Assembly (NCBI GenBank): GCA_004552445.1
Contig: SFOJ01000004.1
Span: forward strand, 1 to 64,000
Source of the DNA: Mollicutes bacterium
GTDB taxonomy: Bacteria; Bacillota_I; Bacilli_A; RF39; UBA660
Reading direction: 5' to 3'
DNA: 64,000 nt
The notes below the pieces were generated by a model. It saw nothing but the letters and a program-made list of their open reading frames with translations. It did not search any database and was not told where the DNA came from. A program made the position numbers and the translations under genes. Each line of letters begins with the position of its first letter. The first letter of the stretch is position 1. Below, one piece after another: positions 43,478-52,162 of the stretch.

Positions 43478-43490
43478 TTTTATGCGACAT

Positions 43491-43519
43491 AAAAAGAAAA
43501 AAGCAACATTTGTTGCTTA
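43491..43519 (-). terminator. Terminator of the prohibitin-like gene
   Basis: AAGCAACA and TGTTGCTT pair, with a T run following on the minus strand; it overlaps the stop codon. Confidence 0.8.
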
Positions 43520-44272
43520 TTTTAAATTGAATATACTTAATATATCTTTTGGAAGTTTACCATCCCATTTATTAATAAATTCTTTGGCAATTAAATTATC
43601 TGTTAAACTTTGCTTTAACAAGTCATTTGCTTTTTTAGTAGCTTGTGCTTCAACTAATTTACTTTCTGCATCTAATTTTGCTTTTTCTAGTTTTTGCTCT
43701 GCTACTTGTTTATCTTCAATTGCTTTACTATATTCTTCACTAAAACTTAGATTTGTAATATTAAAGTTATCAATTGTGATGCCATATTTATCTACTTTAG
43801 ACTGTAAATCTTCCATACAATTTTTAGATACGTTTGCTCTTTCAGTAATTACTTCAGCTGCTGTATACTTAGCTATAGTTGCTTTAATACTTTCTTTTAT
43901 AGCTGGTTCTAAAATTGTGCTTTCATAATTATTACCTACTGTTCTATATAAATGTGTTGCTTTGTCACTATTAATTCTATAGTTTACTGCTAAAGTTGTC
44001 TCTATAGTTTGTAAGTCTTTGCTTGAACTTTCAGTATTTAGTTCAATCTTTTGGACTTTTATATTTACTTTAACTATTTGTTCTATATATGGTATTTTAA
44101 GATTCAATCCTTCATTTAATTGAGTGTTTACTATTTTACCAAATCTGACTTTTAATCCTACCTCCCCTGACTTTATAGTTTGAAAACTACAAAATATAGT
44201 TACAACTATAAATATTGCGATAACTGTATAGATAACATATTTTTTTGTATTAGTTTTGTTTATATACTTCAT
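43517..44272 (-). CDS. Prohibitin/SPFH-domain membrane protein
   Basis: 251 residues: an N-terminal membrane segment (VIYTVIAIFIVVTIFCSF), then an SPFH/prohibitin domain (SGEVGLKVRFGKI, GLNLKIPYIEQIVKVNIKVQ, ANVSKNCMEDLQSKV) and a C-terminal coiled coil (AEQKLEKAKLDAESKLVEAQ). Such proteins form oligomeric membrane scaffolds. Start ATG at 44272 follows AAGGAGGG; a promoter-like TAGACA-17-TATAAT lies upstream. Role here unknown. Confidence 0.9.
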   Translation of the reverse strand: MKYINKTNTKKYVIYTVIAIFIVVTIFCSFQTIKSGEVGLKVRFGKIVNTQLNEGLNLKIPYIEQIVKVNIKVQKIELNTESSSKDLQTIETTLAVNYRINSDKATHLYRTVGNNYESTILEPAIKESIKATIAKYTAAEVITERANVSKNCMEDLQSKVDKYGITIDNFNITNLSFSEEYSKAIEDKQVAEQKLEKAKLDAESKLVEAQATKKANDLLKQSLTDNLIAKEFINKWDGKLPKDILSIFNLK

Positions 44273-44322
44273 ATAACCCTCCTTATAATTTTATTATAAG
44301 TTATATACGTTTACTTGTCTAT

Positions 44323-45006
44323 TTATTTTAAGAAATATTTTTCTTTTATAGTTAAATTATCATCTAACTCATAAACATAAGGTATTCCAGTAGGTATTTC
44401 TACATTCATGATGTCTTCATCACTAATATTTTCTAAGTATTTAATTATGCTTCTAAGACTATTACCATGAGCTACTACTAAAACATTTTCTTTATTTTCT
44501 AAATGTTTTTTAATTTCGTTATTATAATATGGAAGGACTCTTTCTAAAGTGTCTTTTAAACATTCTGTAAGGGGTAACTCTTCGGGAGTTAAATCTTTAT
44601 ATTTAGGATCATTTCCTGGATATCTTTCATCATCTTTAGAAAGTTCTGGTGGTCTTACATCATAACTACGTCTCCATATGTGTACTTGCTCATCTCCAAA
44701 TTTCTTTCTCATTTCATCTTTATTTAATCCTTGAAGTGCTCCATAATGTCTTTCATTTAATCTATAACTATAATATACTGGAATATTAAGATTCATTTCT
44801 TTTAATACTATTTCTAGCGTTCTATTTGCTCTTTTTAGTATTGAAGTAAAAGAAACATCAAAAATGTAACCTTTATCTTTTAATAATTTTCCTGCATTTT
44901 CTGCTTCTTTTACTCCTTTTTCTGATAAGTCTACATCTGTCCATCCAGTGAATCTATTTTCTTTATTCCATACACTTTCTCCATGTCTTAATAATACTAA
45001 CTTCAT
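44323..45006 (-). CDS. gpmA: 2,3-bisphosphoglycerate-dependent phosphoglycerate mutase
   Basis: 227 residues. Interconverts 3- and 2-phosphoglycerate in glycolysis. LLRHGESVWNKENRFTGW contains the phosphohistidine, and RLNERHYGALQGLNK and VAHGNSLRSI complete the dPGM active site. Start ATG follows AAAGGAGG and overlaps the stop of the upstream TIM-barrel gene by 4 bases. Confidence 0.97.
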   Translation of the reverse strand: MKLVLLRHGESVWNKENRFTGWTDVDLSEKGVKEAENAGKLLKDKGYIFDVSFTSILKRANRTLEIVLKEMNLNIPVYYSYRLNERHYGALQGLNKDEMRKKFGDEQVHIWRRSYDVRPPELSKDDERYPGNDPKYKDLTPEELPLTECLKDTLERVLPYYNNEIKKHLENKENVLVVAHGNSLRSIIKYLENISDEDIMNVEIPTGIPYVYELDDNLTIKEKYFLK

Positions 45007-45797
45007 TTTTCCTCCTTTAATAGTTTATCTAGTTCTTCTCCTATTTTATAACCTTTAACGTAGAAATCATTTAAACTAATTTTATCTACATAATTCATTC
45101 TATAACAAATTTCTAAAGTAGTATATCCTTTATAATTTGCAATCTTTAATCCATTTATTACTTTGTTATAATCAAGTGTTCCATCATATGGTAATAAATG
45201 ATCATCAATATTACCATAATTATCATGTATATGCACGCAGAATATCTTATCTTTAAACAAACTAAAATCAAAATCATCTTTAAAATGGCAATGATAATGT
45301 CCTGAATCAAAACAAATTCCTACATTATCATTTTTAATGTTTTTAAGTAAATATTCTAGATATCCTTTCATCTTTGTATTTTCAAATGCGACTTTTATAC
45401 CTAGTTTTTCTGCATAATCACATATTTTTTGATATCTTCTGAGTCCTATTTCATTTGGTTCTACTGTATCCCAACCTATTGATGCATGCATTACAACCAT
45501 ATCTATATTATTATTTTTACATTCATCTAAGTTTCTTAGATATTTTTTTTCTAATTGTTCTCCTATCTCATTATCTAACCATATATTATTTAAATCTTTA
45601 TATCCTAGATGTGCAAATATTATATTTAAATTTTTACTTTTTATATATTTAAGTTGTTCTTCTTGTGAAACTTCGAAATTTTGATCGTACCATTGTATAA
45701 AAACATTTTTAAATCCAGCATTTACTACTGCATCTATGGTTTCATATACTGTTACTGTCTTATTGTCATTAGTAATACAAACTGCTAAATTATTCAT
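45003..45797 (-). CDS. Sugar phosphate isomerase/epimerase-like TIM-barrel protein
   Basis: 264 residues of the xylose isomerase-like (AP endonuclease 2) superfamily. The metal-ligand pattern appears as VAFENTK (Glu), GICFDSGHYHCH (Asp, His), VHIHDN (His) and TTLEICY (Glu). Cofactor and substrate are not predictable; carbohydrate epimerase or isomerase activity is likely. It is co-translated with gpmA. Confidence 0.82.
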   Translation of the reverse strand: MNNLAVCITNDNKTVTVYETIDAVVNAGFKNVFIQWYDQNFEVSQEEQLKYIKSKNLNIIFAHLGYKDLNNIWLDNEIGEQLEKKYLRNLDECKNNNIDMVVMHASIGWDTVEPNEIGLRRYQKICDYAEKLGIKVAFENTKMKGYLEYLLKNIKNDNVGICFDSGHYHCHFKDDFDFSLFKDKIFCVHIHDNYGNIDDHLLPYDGTLDYNKVINGLKIANYKGYTTLEICYRMNYVDKISLNDFYVKGYKIGEELDKLLKEEK

Positions 45798-45840
45798 TAT
45801 TTCCTACCTTTCTATATTGATTATAACATATTTTATTGAA

Positions 45841-46248
45841 CTAATTATCTTTTAATATTTCAATATTTATAATATCATTTATATAAACTGTGGAATTGTC
45901 TGTAAATTTAATTTTAGATTCAACTGGGTTTATTATTTTTATAATACCTGTTTTATGAATATAATTTCCGCCTGATTTTTTCTCATCTTTTATAAAATAT
46001 GTAATTATTACTTTGTTATTATCTTTTATATGATCATTTAAATAATTTAATTTGTTACTTATTATTACTTTTAATTCATCATCTATTTCTATTCTTTTAT
46101 CTGTAATTCTTGCTGTTTCTTTTATAGCACTATCATATCCTACTAATGCAGCAAATGGAGCAAACTGGGCTGCTCTTGATTCTACACTTAAATGAGAATG
46201 GTTAGATTTTGGCCTTTCTAAATTAATAATATCTTCATAATTATTCAT
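45841..46248 (-). CDS. YolD-like protein
   Basis: 135 residues. The N-terminus (RPKSNHSHLSVESRAAQFAP, FAALVGYDSAIKETARIT) matches YolD-family proteins, which are nearly always encoded with a UvrX-type Y-family polymerase and thought to modulate it. The start ATG overlaps the polymerase stop (ATGA), so the pair is translationally coupled. Confidence 0.88.
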   Translation of the reverse strand: MNNYEDIINLERPKSNHSHLSVESRAAQFAPFAALVGYDSAIKETARITDKRIEIDDELKVIISNKLNYLNDHIKDNNKVIITYFIKDEKKSGGNYIHKTGIIKIINPVESKIKFTDNSTVYINDIINIEILKDN

Positions 46249-47747
46249 CCTTTATGACCTCCTACTTCTAAGTTTCTATCTTTAGCTGTTGCTCCTTCTT
46301 CATAATTCATTGCTTTTAAAATAGAATTTTTGCCATATTTTTTCTTAATATTCAATAAAGCTTTTTGTATCTTTTTTTCTTCTATTTCGTCTTTAAGACT
46401 TTTTTCTTTTTGTTTACTTATTTCTTCATAATTAGTAAATAAATCTATTTGCTCTATTATAGATGTTGATTCTTCATTTTCTTCATTTACTATATTACAT
46501 GCTGTTACATTAAGTCTTCTTATCAATAAAATAGGATTTACTATTTTATCATATAATTTCATTACTTCATTTGTTATTGTTTTAGTAGATGATGTTTTAT
46601 GATCTATATTTGCTGTTCCGTGAGAATGTTTTGGGACTTTTCTTCCGTATGCATCTATTGTTATTTCTCCTTTATATCTTCTTTCAATACTTGGATTTGT
46701 TAAGTTTTCTATATCGTAGCCTATCGTTAAAACAATTTGATCTGTTTTTAGATGTTTATCTACTAATTCTAATACTAAATTATCTACCATCTCTTTTACT
46801 ATTAATTTTGCCTTTTCAAAATCATATGGACAGTGTAATACTTGTCCTTGACTTATACTGGAATTTAAAGGTTTATAATTCTTAGCATCTTTTATTGTGC
46901 ATGGCTCATATCCCCATGCATGATCTATTAGAAATTCTGCATTTACTCCAAAAAGTTTAAATAAAAAATCTTCATTATTTATAGACATTCTTGCTATATC
47001 TCCCATAGTATACATACCATGTTCTTCTAATTTTTTAGTGTATCCTTTGCCCACTCTCCAAAAATCTGTTAATGGTTTATGGTTCCATAATTCTTTTTTA
47101 TATTTCATTTCATCTAAATAAGCAATTCTTACACCAAATTTATTAGGTTTCATTCTTTTGGCAGTGATATCCATAGCAACTTTTGCAAGATACATATTTG
47201 TTCCAATACCAGCAGTTGCAGTTATACCGGTTGTCTTATAAACATCTTCAATTATTTTCATTACTAATCCTTCGGCAGACAATTTATAAAAACTTAAATA
47301 ATTTGTAATATCACAAAATACTTCATCAATTGAATAAACTAATATATCCTCTGGTGCAATATATTTTAAGTAAATATTGTATATTTTTGTGCTATATTTC
47401 ATATATAAGTTCATTCTTGGTACTGCAGCAATAAAATCTAATTCTAAAGATTTATTATTATTTAGTTCTGATGCTATAAAAGATTTACCTGTAAAATTCT
47501 TATAATTATTATTTTTTCTTCTTTGATAATTTACTTCTTTTACTTTTTGCTTTGCTTCAAAAAGTCTACATCTCCCACCTAAACCATAAGATTTTAATGA
47601 AGGTGATACAGCTAAACATATAGTTTTATCTGTTCTTGATTCATCTGCTACTAAAAGATTAGTATCAAGTGGATCTAAGTTTCTTTCTATACATTCTACA
47701 GATGCATAAAAACTTTTTAAATCTATACACATATATACTTTAGACAT
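46245..47747 (-). CDS. Y-family translesion DNA polymerase (UvrX/YqjW-like)
   Basis: 500 residues. CIDLKSFYASVECIERNL and YSIDEVFCDIT carry the catalytic acidic residues of Y-family polymerases, and TTGITATAGIGTNMYLAKVA is the fingers/palm block. The C-terminal little-finger region and YolD partner fit the UvrX/YqjW branch, often on plasmids and phages and damage-induced. No LexA box is visible upstream. Start ATG follows TGGAGGTG. Confidence 0.92.
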   Translation of the reverse strand: MSKVYMCIDLKSFYASVECIERNLDPLDTNLLVADESRTDKTICLAVSPSLKSYGLGGRCRLFEAKQKVKEVNYQRRKNNNYKNFTGKSFIASELNNNKSLELDFIAAVPRMNLYMKYSTKIYNIYLKYIAPEDILVYSIDEVFCDITNYLSFYKLSAEGLVMKIIEDVYKTTGITATAGIGTNMYLAKVAMDITAKRMKPNKFGVRIAYLDEMKYKKELWNHKPLTDFWRVGKGYTKKLEEHGMYTMGDIARMSINNEDFLFKLFGVNAEFLIDHAWGYEPCTIKDAKNYKPLNSSISQGQVLHCPYDFEKAKLIVKEMVDNLVLELVDKHLKTDQIVLTIGYDIENLTNPSIERRYKGEITIDAYGRKVPKHSHGTANIDHKTSSTKTITNEVMKLYDKIVNPILLIRRLNVTACNIVNEENEESTSIIEQIDLFTNYEEISKQKEKSLKDEIEEKKIQKALLNIKKKYGKNSILKAMNYEEGATAKDRNLEVGGHKG

Positions 47748-47836
47748 TTTTCACCTCCATTAATTAATTTATTTATCTTTTCATATAAAATATTATAACA
47801 TTTTAATTTTCTTTAATGCTAATAATTTTGAATAAA

Positions 47837-47862
47837 TAAAAACTAATTATTTCTAATTAGTT
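47837..47862 (-). terminator. Terminator of the DUF1697 gene
   Basis: AACTAATTA and TAATTAGTT pair, with a T run after the stem on the minus strand. Confidence 0.75.
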
Positions 47863-47876
47863 AAAATAATTATATA

Positions 47877-48419
47877 TTATTTTTTAGATATTTCTATTAA
47901 TTTTTTTACTGTATTTGCTGTCCTTATAGTTATTTTATCCTTAATATCTGTATTTGCTGTTTTTACCCACCAATTAGATTTTCTATAATTTTTTAAATTG
48001 AATGACCAAAATACATAATTATTAAGTTCTTTTATTTTTTCTATTTCTTCTTTCGGCTCACCTATCGCATTATAAATATCTTTATATTTAGTAGGTGGTA
48101 TTATGAATATTAAATTATCATATACTTCCTTATTATTTGTTCCCCACCATTCTGGACAATTATTTAATAGTCTCTCTAGTTCACTAGGAATTGTAACAAA
48201 AACTGGTATATCCAAATTAAAAGTATCTTTTATTATTTTATTAATATTATTTGCAATCTCTTCTTTAGTGAATTCACTTTCTAAAATAATATTACCACTA
48301 TTAAGATAAGTAATTACATTTGTATAATTATTTTTTTCTAGAATATTCTTAAGTTTAATCATAGATATTTTATTTTTACCACTTATATTTATTCCTCTTA
48401 ATAAAACTATATATTTCAT
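47877..48419 (-). CDS. DUF1697 family protein
   Basis: 180 residues. VLLRGINISGKNKISMIKLK, YLNSGNIIL and RTANTVKKL are the conserved blocks of DUF1697, a small widespread family of unknown biochemical role. Length and start (AGTAGGT) are normal. It appears to stand alone, with a terminator after it. Confidence 0.88.
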   Translation of the reverse strand: MKYIVLLRGINISGKNKISMIKLKNILEKNNYTNVITYLNSGNIILESEFTKEEIANNINKIIKDTFNLDIPVFVTIPSELERLLNNCPEWWGTNNKEVYDNLIFIIPPTKYKDIYNAIGEPKEEIEKIKELNNYVFWSFNLKNYRKSNWWVKTANTDIKDKITIRTANTVKKLIEISKK

Positions 48420-48454
48420 AGTTTACCTACTTTCCAATTTATAATTATATCTTA

Positions 48455-49201
48455 TTACTTATTAATTAATTTTTCATATGAATTTGCATTTAATATAGTA
48501 TTTGATATAAACTTTCCTTTATAAAAGTTCGCCCAATTATTAAAGATACATGGTACATTCTTTGCTTTTTCAAGAGAATCTATTTTTATAAAATTAATTT
48601 TAATATTGTTTTTCTTTGAGTATTCAGTAAGTTCTTGTATTTCATGTTCTACATATGGACATTCATTACTATAATAAATTGTAAAGTCTTGCTCTTCTAT
48701 TTTATTTAATCTAACAGTATCACAGAATTTAGGAGTTTCAGAATCATCAAATTGTAATGCTAATAATTCATAATCATTTATCGTATCTACTACTTCAAAG
48801 CCATAATGTTCAAAAAATTTCTTTTCACCAATAAATGGTTTCTTCTTTTTTGATGTTAGAGTACATACTCCACTCATTCCTTTTTCTTTAGCATCATTAA
48901 TTGCATACTCTAATAATTCTTTTCCAATTTCTTTTCCTTTAAAACTACCTGCTACCCACAAACAATAAATATATTCATAATTTTTTCCACTGATAGGTAC
49001 CCAAGCTGTTTCAATAGGTTCATATTCTATAAAAGTCTTACCTCTTGCATTTAATTTTCTAAAGACATGTCCATCTTTTATTTTACTTTTAATCCATTCT
49101 TTTTTTCTATCAACCCCGACTTGATGTTTCTTATCTCCTATTGCACAACATATATGCTCATTTTCAATATTTTCAAGTGTTAAATTTATATATTCATTCA
49201 T
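48455..49201 (-). CDS. GNAT acetyltransferase with YoaP-like C-terminus
   Basis: 248 residues. The N-terminal GNAT domain shows LWVAGSFKGKEIGKELLEYA (acetyl-CoA loop) and FFEHYGFEVVD; the C-terminal 80 residues (FTIYYSNECPYVEHEIQEL) match the YoaP-like domain usually fused to this acetyltransferase. The CPYVEHE turn recalls thioredoxin-like folds. The acceptor is unknown. Confidence 0.85.
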   Translation of the reverse strand: MNEYINLTLENIENEHICCAIGDKKHQVGVDRKKEWIKSKIKDGHVFRKLNARGKTFIEYEPIETAWVPISGKNYEYIYCLWVAGSFKGKEIGKELLEYAINDAKEKGMSGVCTLTSKKKKPFIGEKKFFEHYGFEVVDTINDYELLALQFDDSETPKFCDTVRLNKIEEQDFTIYYSNECPYVEHEIQELTEYSKKNNIKINFIKIDSLEKAKNVPCIFNNWANFYKGKFISNTILNANSYEKLINK

Positions 49202-49243
49202 TTTATTTTACTCCTTTTAATGAAAAATCAAAACTTTCTTTAA

Positions 49244-49873
49244 TTAAAATTCTTTTTTTAAAAAAATTTTTTCAGATATTTTATATGATAATAATAATAT
49301 TATTGTTAGTATTATTGGAATTATTATAAAATAATAGTTATTGAGAAATATTATTATATTGGCTGGTATACTTAATTTGGATATTTTAGTTATTAAAGTT
49401 ACTATAACTATTATAGCTATCGTTAAGGCAAATAAGCCTATTCTCCCTTTTTCTATACCATACTTAAATATTAATGGGTACATTACTGCCTCTATAAATA
49501 TTGCTCCTGTTGCTATTGCTAATACTGAAGATATAATTTTGTCAAATTCTAAATTGTTATTTATTAAACCTACGAAATAATTTAGTAAGAGTGTTACAAA
49601 TATTGCACCTACTACTAAAATTAAACTAGCAATATATTTAGATTTTACTATATTTTTTCTACCATTTGGTAGTGTTATTGCATAGGCATCCCATTTATTA
49701 AATTCATCATAACTAAATGTAGAAATAAATAACATTACTACGATAAACGGTAAAACAAATGTTATATCAAATTCCCCTTGTAGTGCCATTATAAAAAACA
49801 TCATAAGCATTATTATTATTAACTTTAAATTATTTTTAACTATCAAAAAATCTTTTTTTATTAATCCTAACAT
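49244..49873 (-). CDS. ABC-2 type transporter permease
   Basis: 209 residues with about six membrane segments, opening with MLGLIKKDFLIVKNNLKL, the usual start of ABC-2-family permeases in YtrA-regulated operons. The start overlaps the ATPase gene by 7 bases. Substrate unknown; such systems often export antimicrobial peptides or respond to envelope stress. Confidence 0.85.
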   Translation of the reverse strand: MLGLIKKDFLIVKNNLKLIIIMLMMFFIMALQGEFDITFVLPFIVVMLFISTFSYDEFNKWDAYAITLPNGRKNIVKSKYIASLILVVGAIFVTLLLNYFVGLINNNLEFDKIISSVLAIATGAIFIEAVMYPLIFKYGIEKGRIGLFALTIAIIVIVTLITKISKLSIPANIIIFLNNYYFIIIPIILTIILLLSYKISEKIFLKKEF

Positions 49874-50733
49874 TTCTTTTCCCCCTTTATGACAAGAACC
49901 ATAAGTTCTTCAAGAGTTATTTTATCTATAATACAGTCTTTATATTTATTTTTTATTTTATTTTTATTATTTACTAGTACTTCATAGTTATATTTATTTT
50001 TCTTATAACTAACTATATCATCTTTAGAAATTTTATCGAATGATTTTTTATCACATTTTAATATTCCATAATTATCTAACAATTCATCTTTATTTTCGTT
50101 TAATATGATTTTACCTCTATCAATAAATATTATTTCATCAGCTATATGTTCTAAATCACTTGTTATATGAGTTGATAGTAATATTGTATGTTCTTCATCT
50201 TTTATAAAATCTAAAAATATATCTAGTATATCATCTCTTATAACAGGATCTAAACCACTTGTTGGTTCATCTAAAATTAATAGTTTTGGTTTATGAGAAA
50301 GTGCAGTAGCAATTTCTAATTTTTTTCTCATACCTTTAGATAAGTCTTTTATTTTTTTATTACTTTGTAATTTAAAATTATTTAAGTATTTATAAAATAA
50401 TTCTTTATCCCAATTTTTGTATATGTCTTTCATAATAGAATTTATATCATTTGGAGTAAGTATTTCTGGAAAAAACATTCCTTCTAGTACTACACCTATA
50501 TCTTCTTTAATTACAGATTCATACTTCTTATTGTTCTTATCAAATATTTTTATTTCTCCAGATTCAGGTTTTGTTATATTTAAAATAGATTTTATTAATG
50601 TAGTTTTTCCTGCTCCATTTTCTCCTATTAAACCTATTATATATCCACTTGGAATTTCTAAGTTAATTTCTCCAAGTTCAAAATTATTATCGTATTTTTT
50701 CTTTAAATTTTTAATTTCTATAGCATTACTCAT
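49867..50733 (-). CDS. ABC transporter ATP-binding protein
   Basis: 288 residues: Walker A GENGAGKTT, the signature as LSKGMRKKLEI, Walker B LLILDEPTSGLDP and H-loop STHITSD. The signature departs from LSGGQ (LSKGM), as is common in the YtrB/YhcG-type branch. Its start overlaps the stop of the GntR gene (ATGA). Energises the adjacent permease. Confidence 0.93.
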   Translation of the reverse strand: MSNAIEIKNLKKKYDNNFELGEINLEIPSGYIIGLIGENGAGKTTLIKSILNITKPESGEIKIFDKNNKKYESVIKEDIGVVLEGMFFPEILTPNDINSIMKDIYKNWDKELFYKYLNNFKLQSNKKIKDLSKGMRKKLEIATALSHKPKLLILDEPTSGLDPVIRDDILDIFLDFIKDEEHTILLSTHITSDLEHIADEIIFIDRGKIILNENKDELLDNYGILKCDKKSFDKISKDDIVSYKKNKYNYEVLVNNKNKIKNKYKDCIIDKITLEELMVLVIKGEKKC

Positions 50734-51110
50734 TGTTCTTCACTCCTATATATAAATTCAAATAAATCAATTATTTCTTTTTTATCAATATTAAATCTAT
50801 TAGCAATATTAATTATTTTTGATATATGATTTTCTATTTCTTTGTTTGCCTGTTCTTTTGCCAATTCAATATTTTTAGGAGCAACAAATGTTCCTTTACC
50901 TTGTACTGATTTAATATATCCTTCACTTTCTAATTCATCATAAGCTTTTTTTATTGTCATTACGCTTATCTTAATATCACTTGCGAGTGATCTAATCGAT
51001 GGTATAGATTCTCCTTCTAATAGCTCATCTAACATTATTTGATTGATTATTTGATTTTTAATTTGTTCATATATTGGAACTGAACTACTATTACTAATAA
51101 TTATTTTCAT
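50730..51110 (-). CDS. GntR-family regulator, YtrA subfamily
   Basis: 126 residues: an N-terminal winged helix (PIYEQIKNQIINQIM, SIRSLASDIKISVMTIKKAY, GKGTFVAP) and a very short C-terminal region, the YtrA subfamily hallmark. First gene of a regulator-ATPase-permease operon, so probably an autorepressor. A matching inverted repeat overlaps the promoter. Confidence 0.9.
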   Translation of the reverse strand: MKIIISNSSSVPIYEQIKNQIINQIMLDELLEGESIPSIRSLASDIKISVMTIKKAYDELESEGYIKSVQGKGTFVAPKNIELAKEQANKEIENHISKIINIANRFNIDKKEIIDLFEFIYRSEEQ

Positions 51111-51123
51111 ATAACTCTCCCAC

Positions 51124-51155
51124 TGTTATATATATAGTATAACACCATATAACAC
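51124..51155 (-). promoter_or_regulatory. Candidate operator of the YtrA-type regulator
   Basis: On the plus strand TGTTATA (51124-51130) and TATAACA (51138-51144) form an inverted repeat with a 7-base spacer, and TATAACAC recurs 10 bases on (51148-51155). It covers the -10 and spacer of the promoter. Confidence 0.6.
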
Positions 51156-51162
51156 TTGTCAA
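51134..51162 (-). promoter_or_regulatory. Promoter of the gntR-ABC operon
   Basis: TTGACA (51157-51162), 17 bases, TACTAT (51134-51139) on the minus strand. Confidence 0.7.
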
Positions 51163-51175
51163 CTATTTATTATAA

Positions 51176-51203
51176 ATTTAAAAAATCAGTGAATTACTGA
51201 TTC
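51176..51203 (-). terminator. Terminator of tag
   Basis: AATCAGT and ACTGATT pair, with six T following on the minus strand. Confidence 0.8.
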
Positions 51204-51207
51204 TTTT

Positions 51208-51750
51208 CTATTGTTTTTTATACATAAAACATTCTTTATCATGTGAATATATTATTCCTATTGCTTGTAAGTATGAATATATAATTGTAGAACCTACAAA
51301 TTTGCATCCTCTTTTAATTAAATCTTTAGATATCTTATCAGACAAATTATTTGTTGTTTTATCTACCTCATATAGTATATTTCCGTTTGTGAATCCGAGT
51401 AAGTATTTGTAAAAGCTTCCATATTCATTTTCTATGTTTTTAAATATTTTAGCATTATTAATACTCGATTTTATTTTAAGTTTATTTCTTATTATTTTGG
51501 GGTTTGATAGTAATTCATTTATTTTATTTTCATCATAATTAATTATTTTATCTATATCAAAGTTATCATAAGAAATTCTAAAATCTTCTCTTTTATTTAA
51601 CACACATTCCCAAGAAAGTCCAGCCTGGAAAGATTCAAGTATTAACATTTCAAATAAATATTTATCATCTGTGTTTGGCATACACCATTCATTATCATGA
51701 TACTCTATATATAATGGATTATCTAAGTTGCACCATTTACATCTTTTCAT
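51208..51750 (-). CDS. tag: DNA-3-methyladenine glycosylase I
   Basis: 180 residues. Removes 3-methyladenine from alkylated DNA. CKWC and YHDNEWCMP at the N-terminus and SHDKECFMYK at the C-terminus supply the zinc ligands of Tag; FEMLILESFQAGLSWECVL is the conserved active-site helix. Start ATG at 51750; single-gene transcript. Confidence 0.96.
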   Translation of the reverse strand: MKRCKWCNLDNPLYIEYHDNEWCMPNTDDKYLFEMLILESFQAGLSWECVLNKREDFRISYDNFDIDKIINYDENKINELLSNPKIIRNKLKIKSSINNAKIFKNIENEYGSFYKYLLGFTNGNILYEVDKTTNNLSDKISKDLIKRGCKFVGSTIIYSYLQAIGIIYSHDKECFMYKKQ

Positions 51751-51831
51751 AGTTTATTCCTTTCTTATACTTCTATTAGTTCTTTTTATTCACTATATCA
51801 TGTAATAAAGATTAATTTTCTTCTATAATTT

Positions 51832-52005
51832 TTATTTTTTTAATCTCTCATCTTTTACATATTTACATTTTCTTGGATTTCCTTCTGATCTATATATTGT
51901 TAAACTATCTAAATCAAATATAGAACTCCATACTGTTTCAAAGTTTAATGATTTATCATATTGACACATAAATCCTTTATTACCTTTAAATCTTAAATGA
52001 TACAA
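51832..52005 (-). CDS. Small protein with TTG start (57 aa)
   Basis: A 57-codon frame with start TTG at 52005, preceded by a very strong AAGGAGG eight bases upstream and a promoter (TTGACT-17-TATGAT) at 52046-52074. The product (HLRFKGNKGFMCQYDKSLNF, SSIFDLDSLTIYR, GNPRKCKYV) has no recognised family. The good initiation signals argue that it is real despite the rare start codon. Confidence 0.6.
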   Translation of the reverse strand: MYHLRFKGNKGFMCQYDKSLNFETVWSSIFDLDSLTIYRSEGNPRKCKYVKDERLKK

Positions 52006-52045
52006 TTTATATTTCCTCCTTTTTATTAGAACATATTACGTTTAA

Positions 52046-52074
52046 ATCATATTATAATAAAAAATTTAAGTCAA
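52046..52074 (-). promoter_or_regulatory. Promoter of the 57-residue protein gene
   Basis: TTGACT (52069-52074), 17 bases, TATGAT (52046-52051). Confidence 0.6.
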
Positions 52075-52112
52075 TAAAAAAGAAATAAAACATTTAACAT
52101 ACAAATAAATAT

Positions 52113-52142
52113 TAAAAAAGCAAATCTTTAACGAGATTTGCA
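52113..52142 (-). terminator. Terminator of the second ABC exporter operon
   Basis: GCAAATCT and AGATTTGC pair around a six-base loop, followed by six T on the minus strand. Confidence 0.85.
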
Positions 52143-52162
52143 TAATTAGTTAAATTTATTAA

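Noticed and set aside
46245..47747. SOS (LexA) box upstream of the Y-family polymerase
   Set aside because: No CGAAC-type palindrome is visible before the gene.
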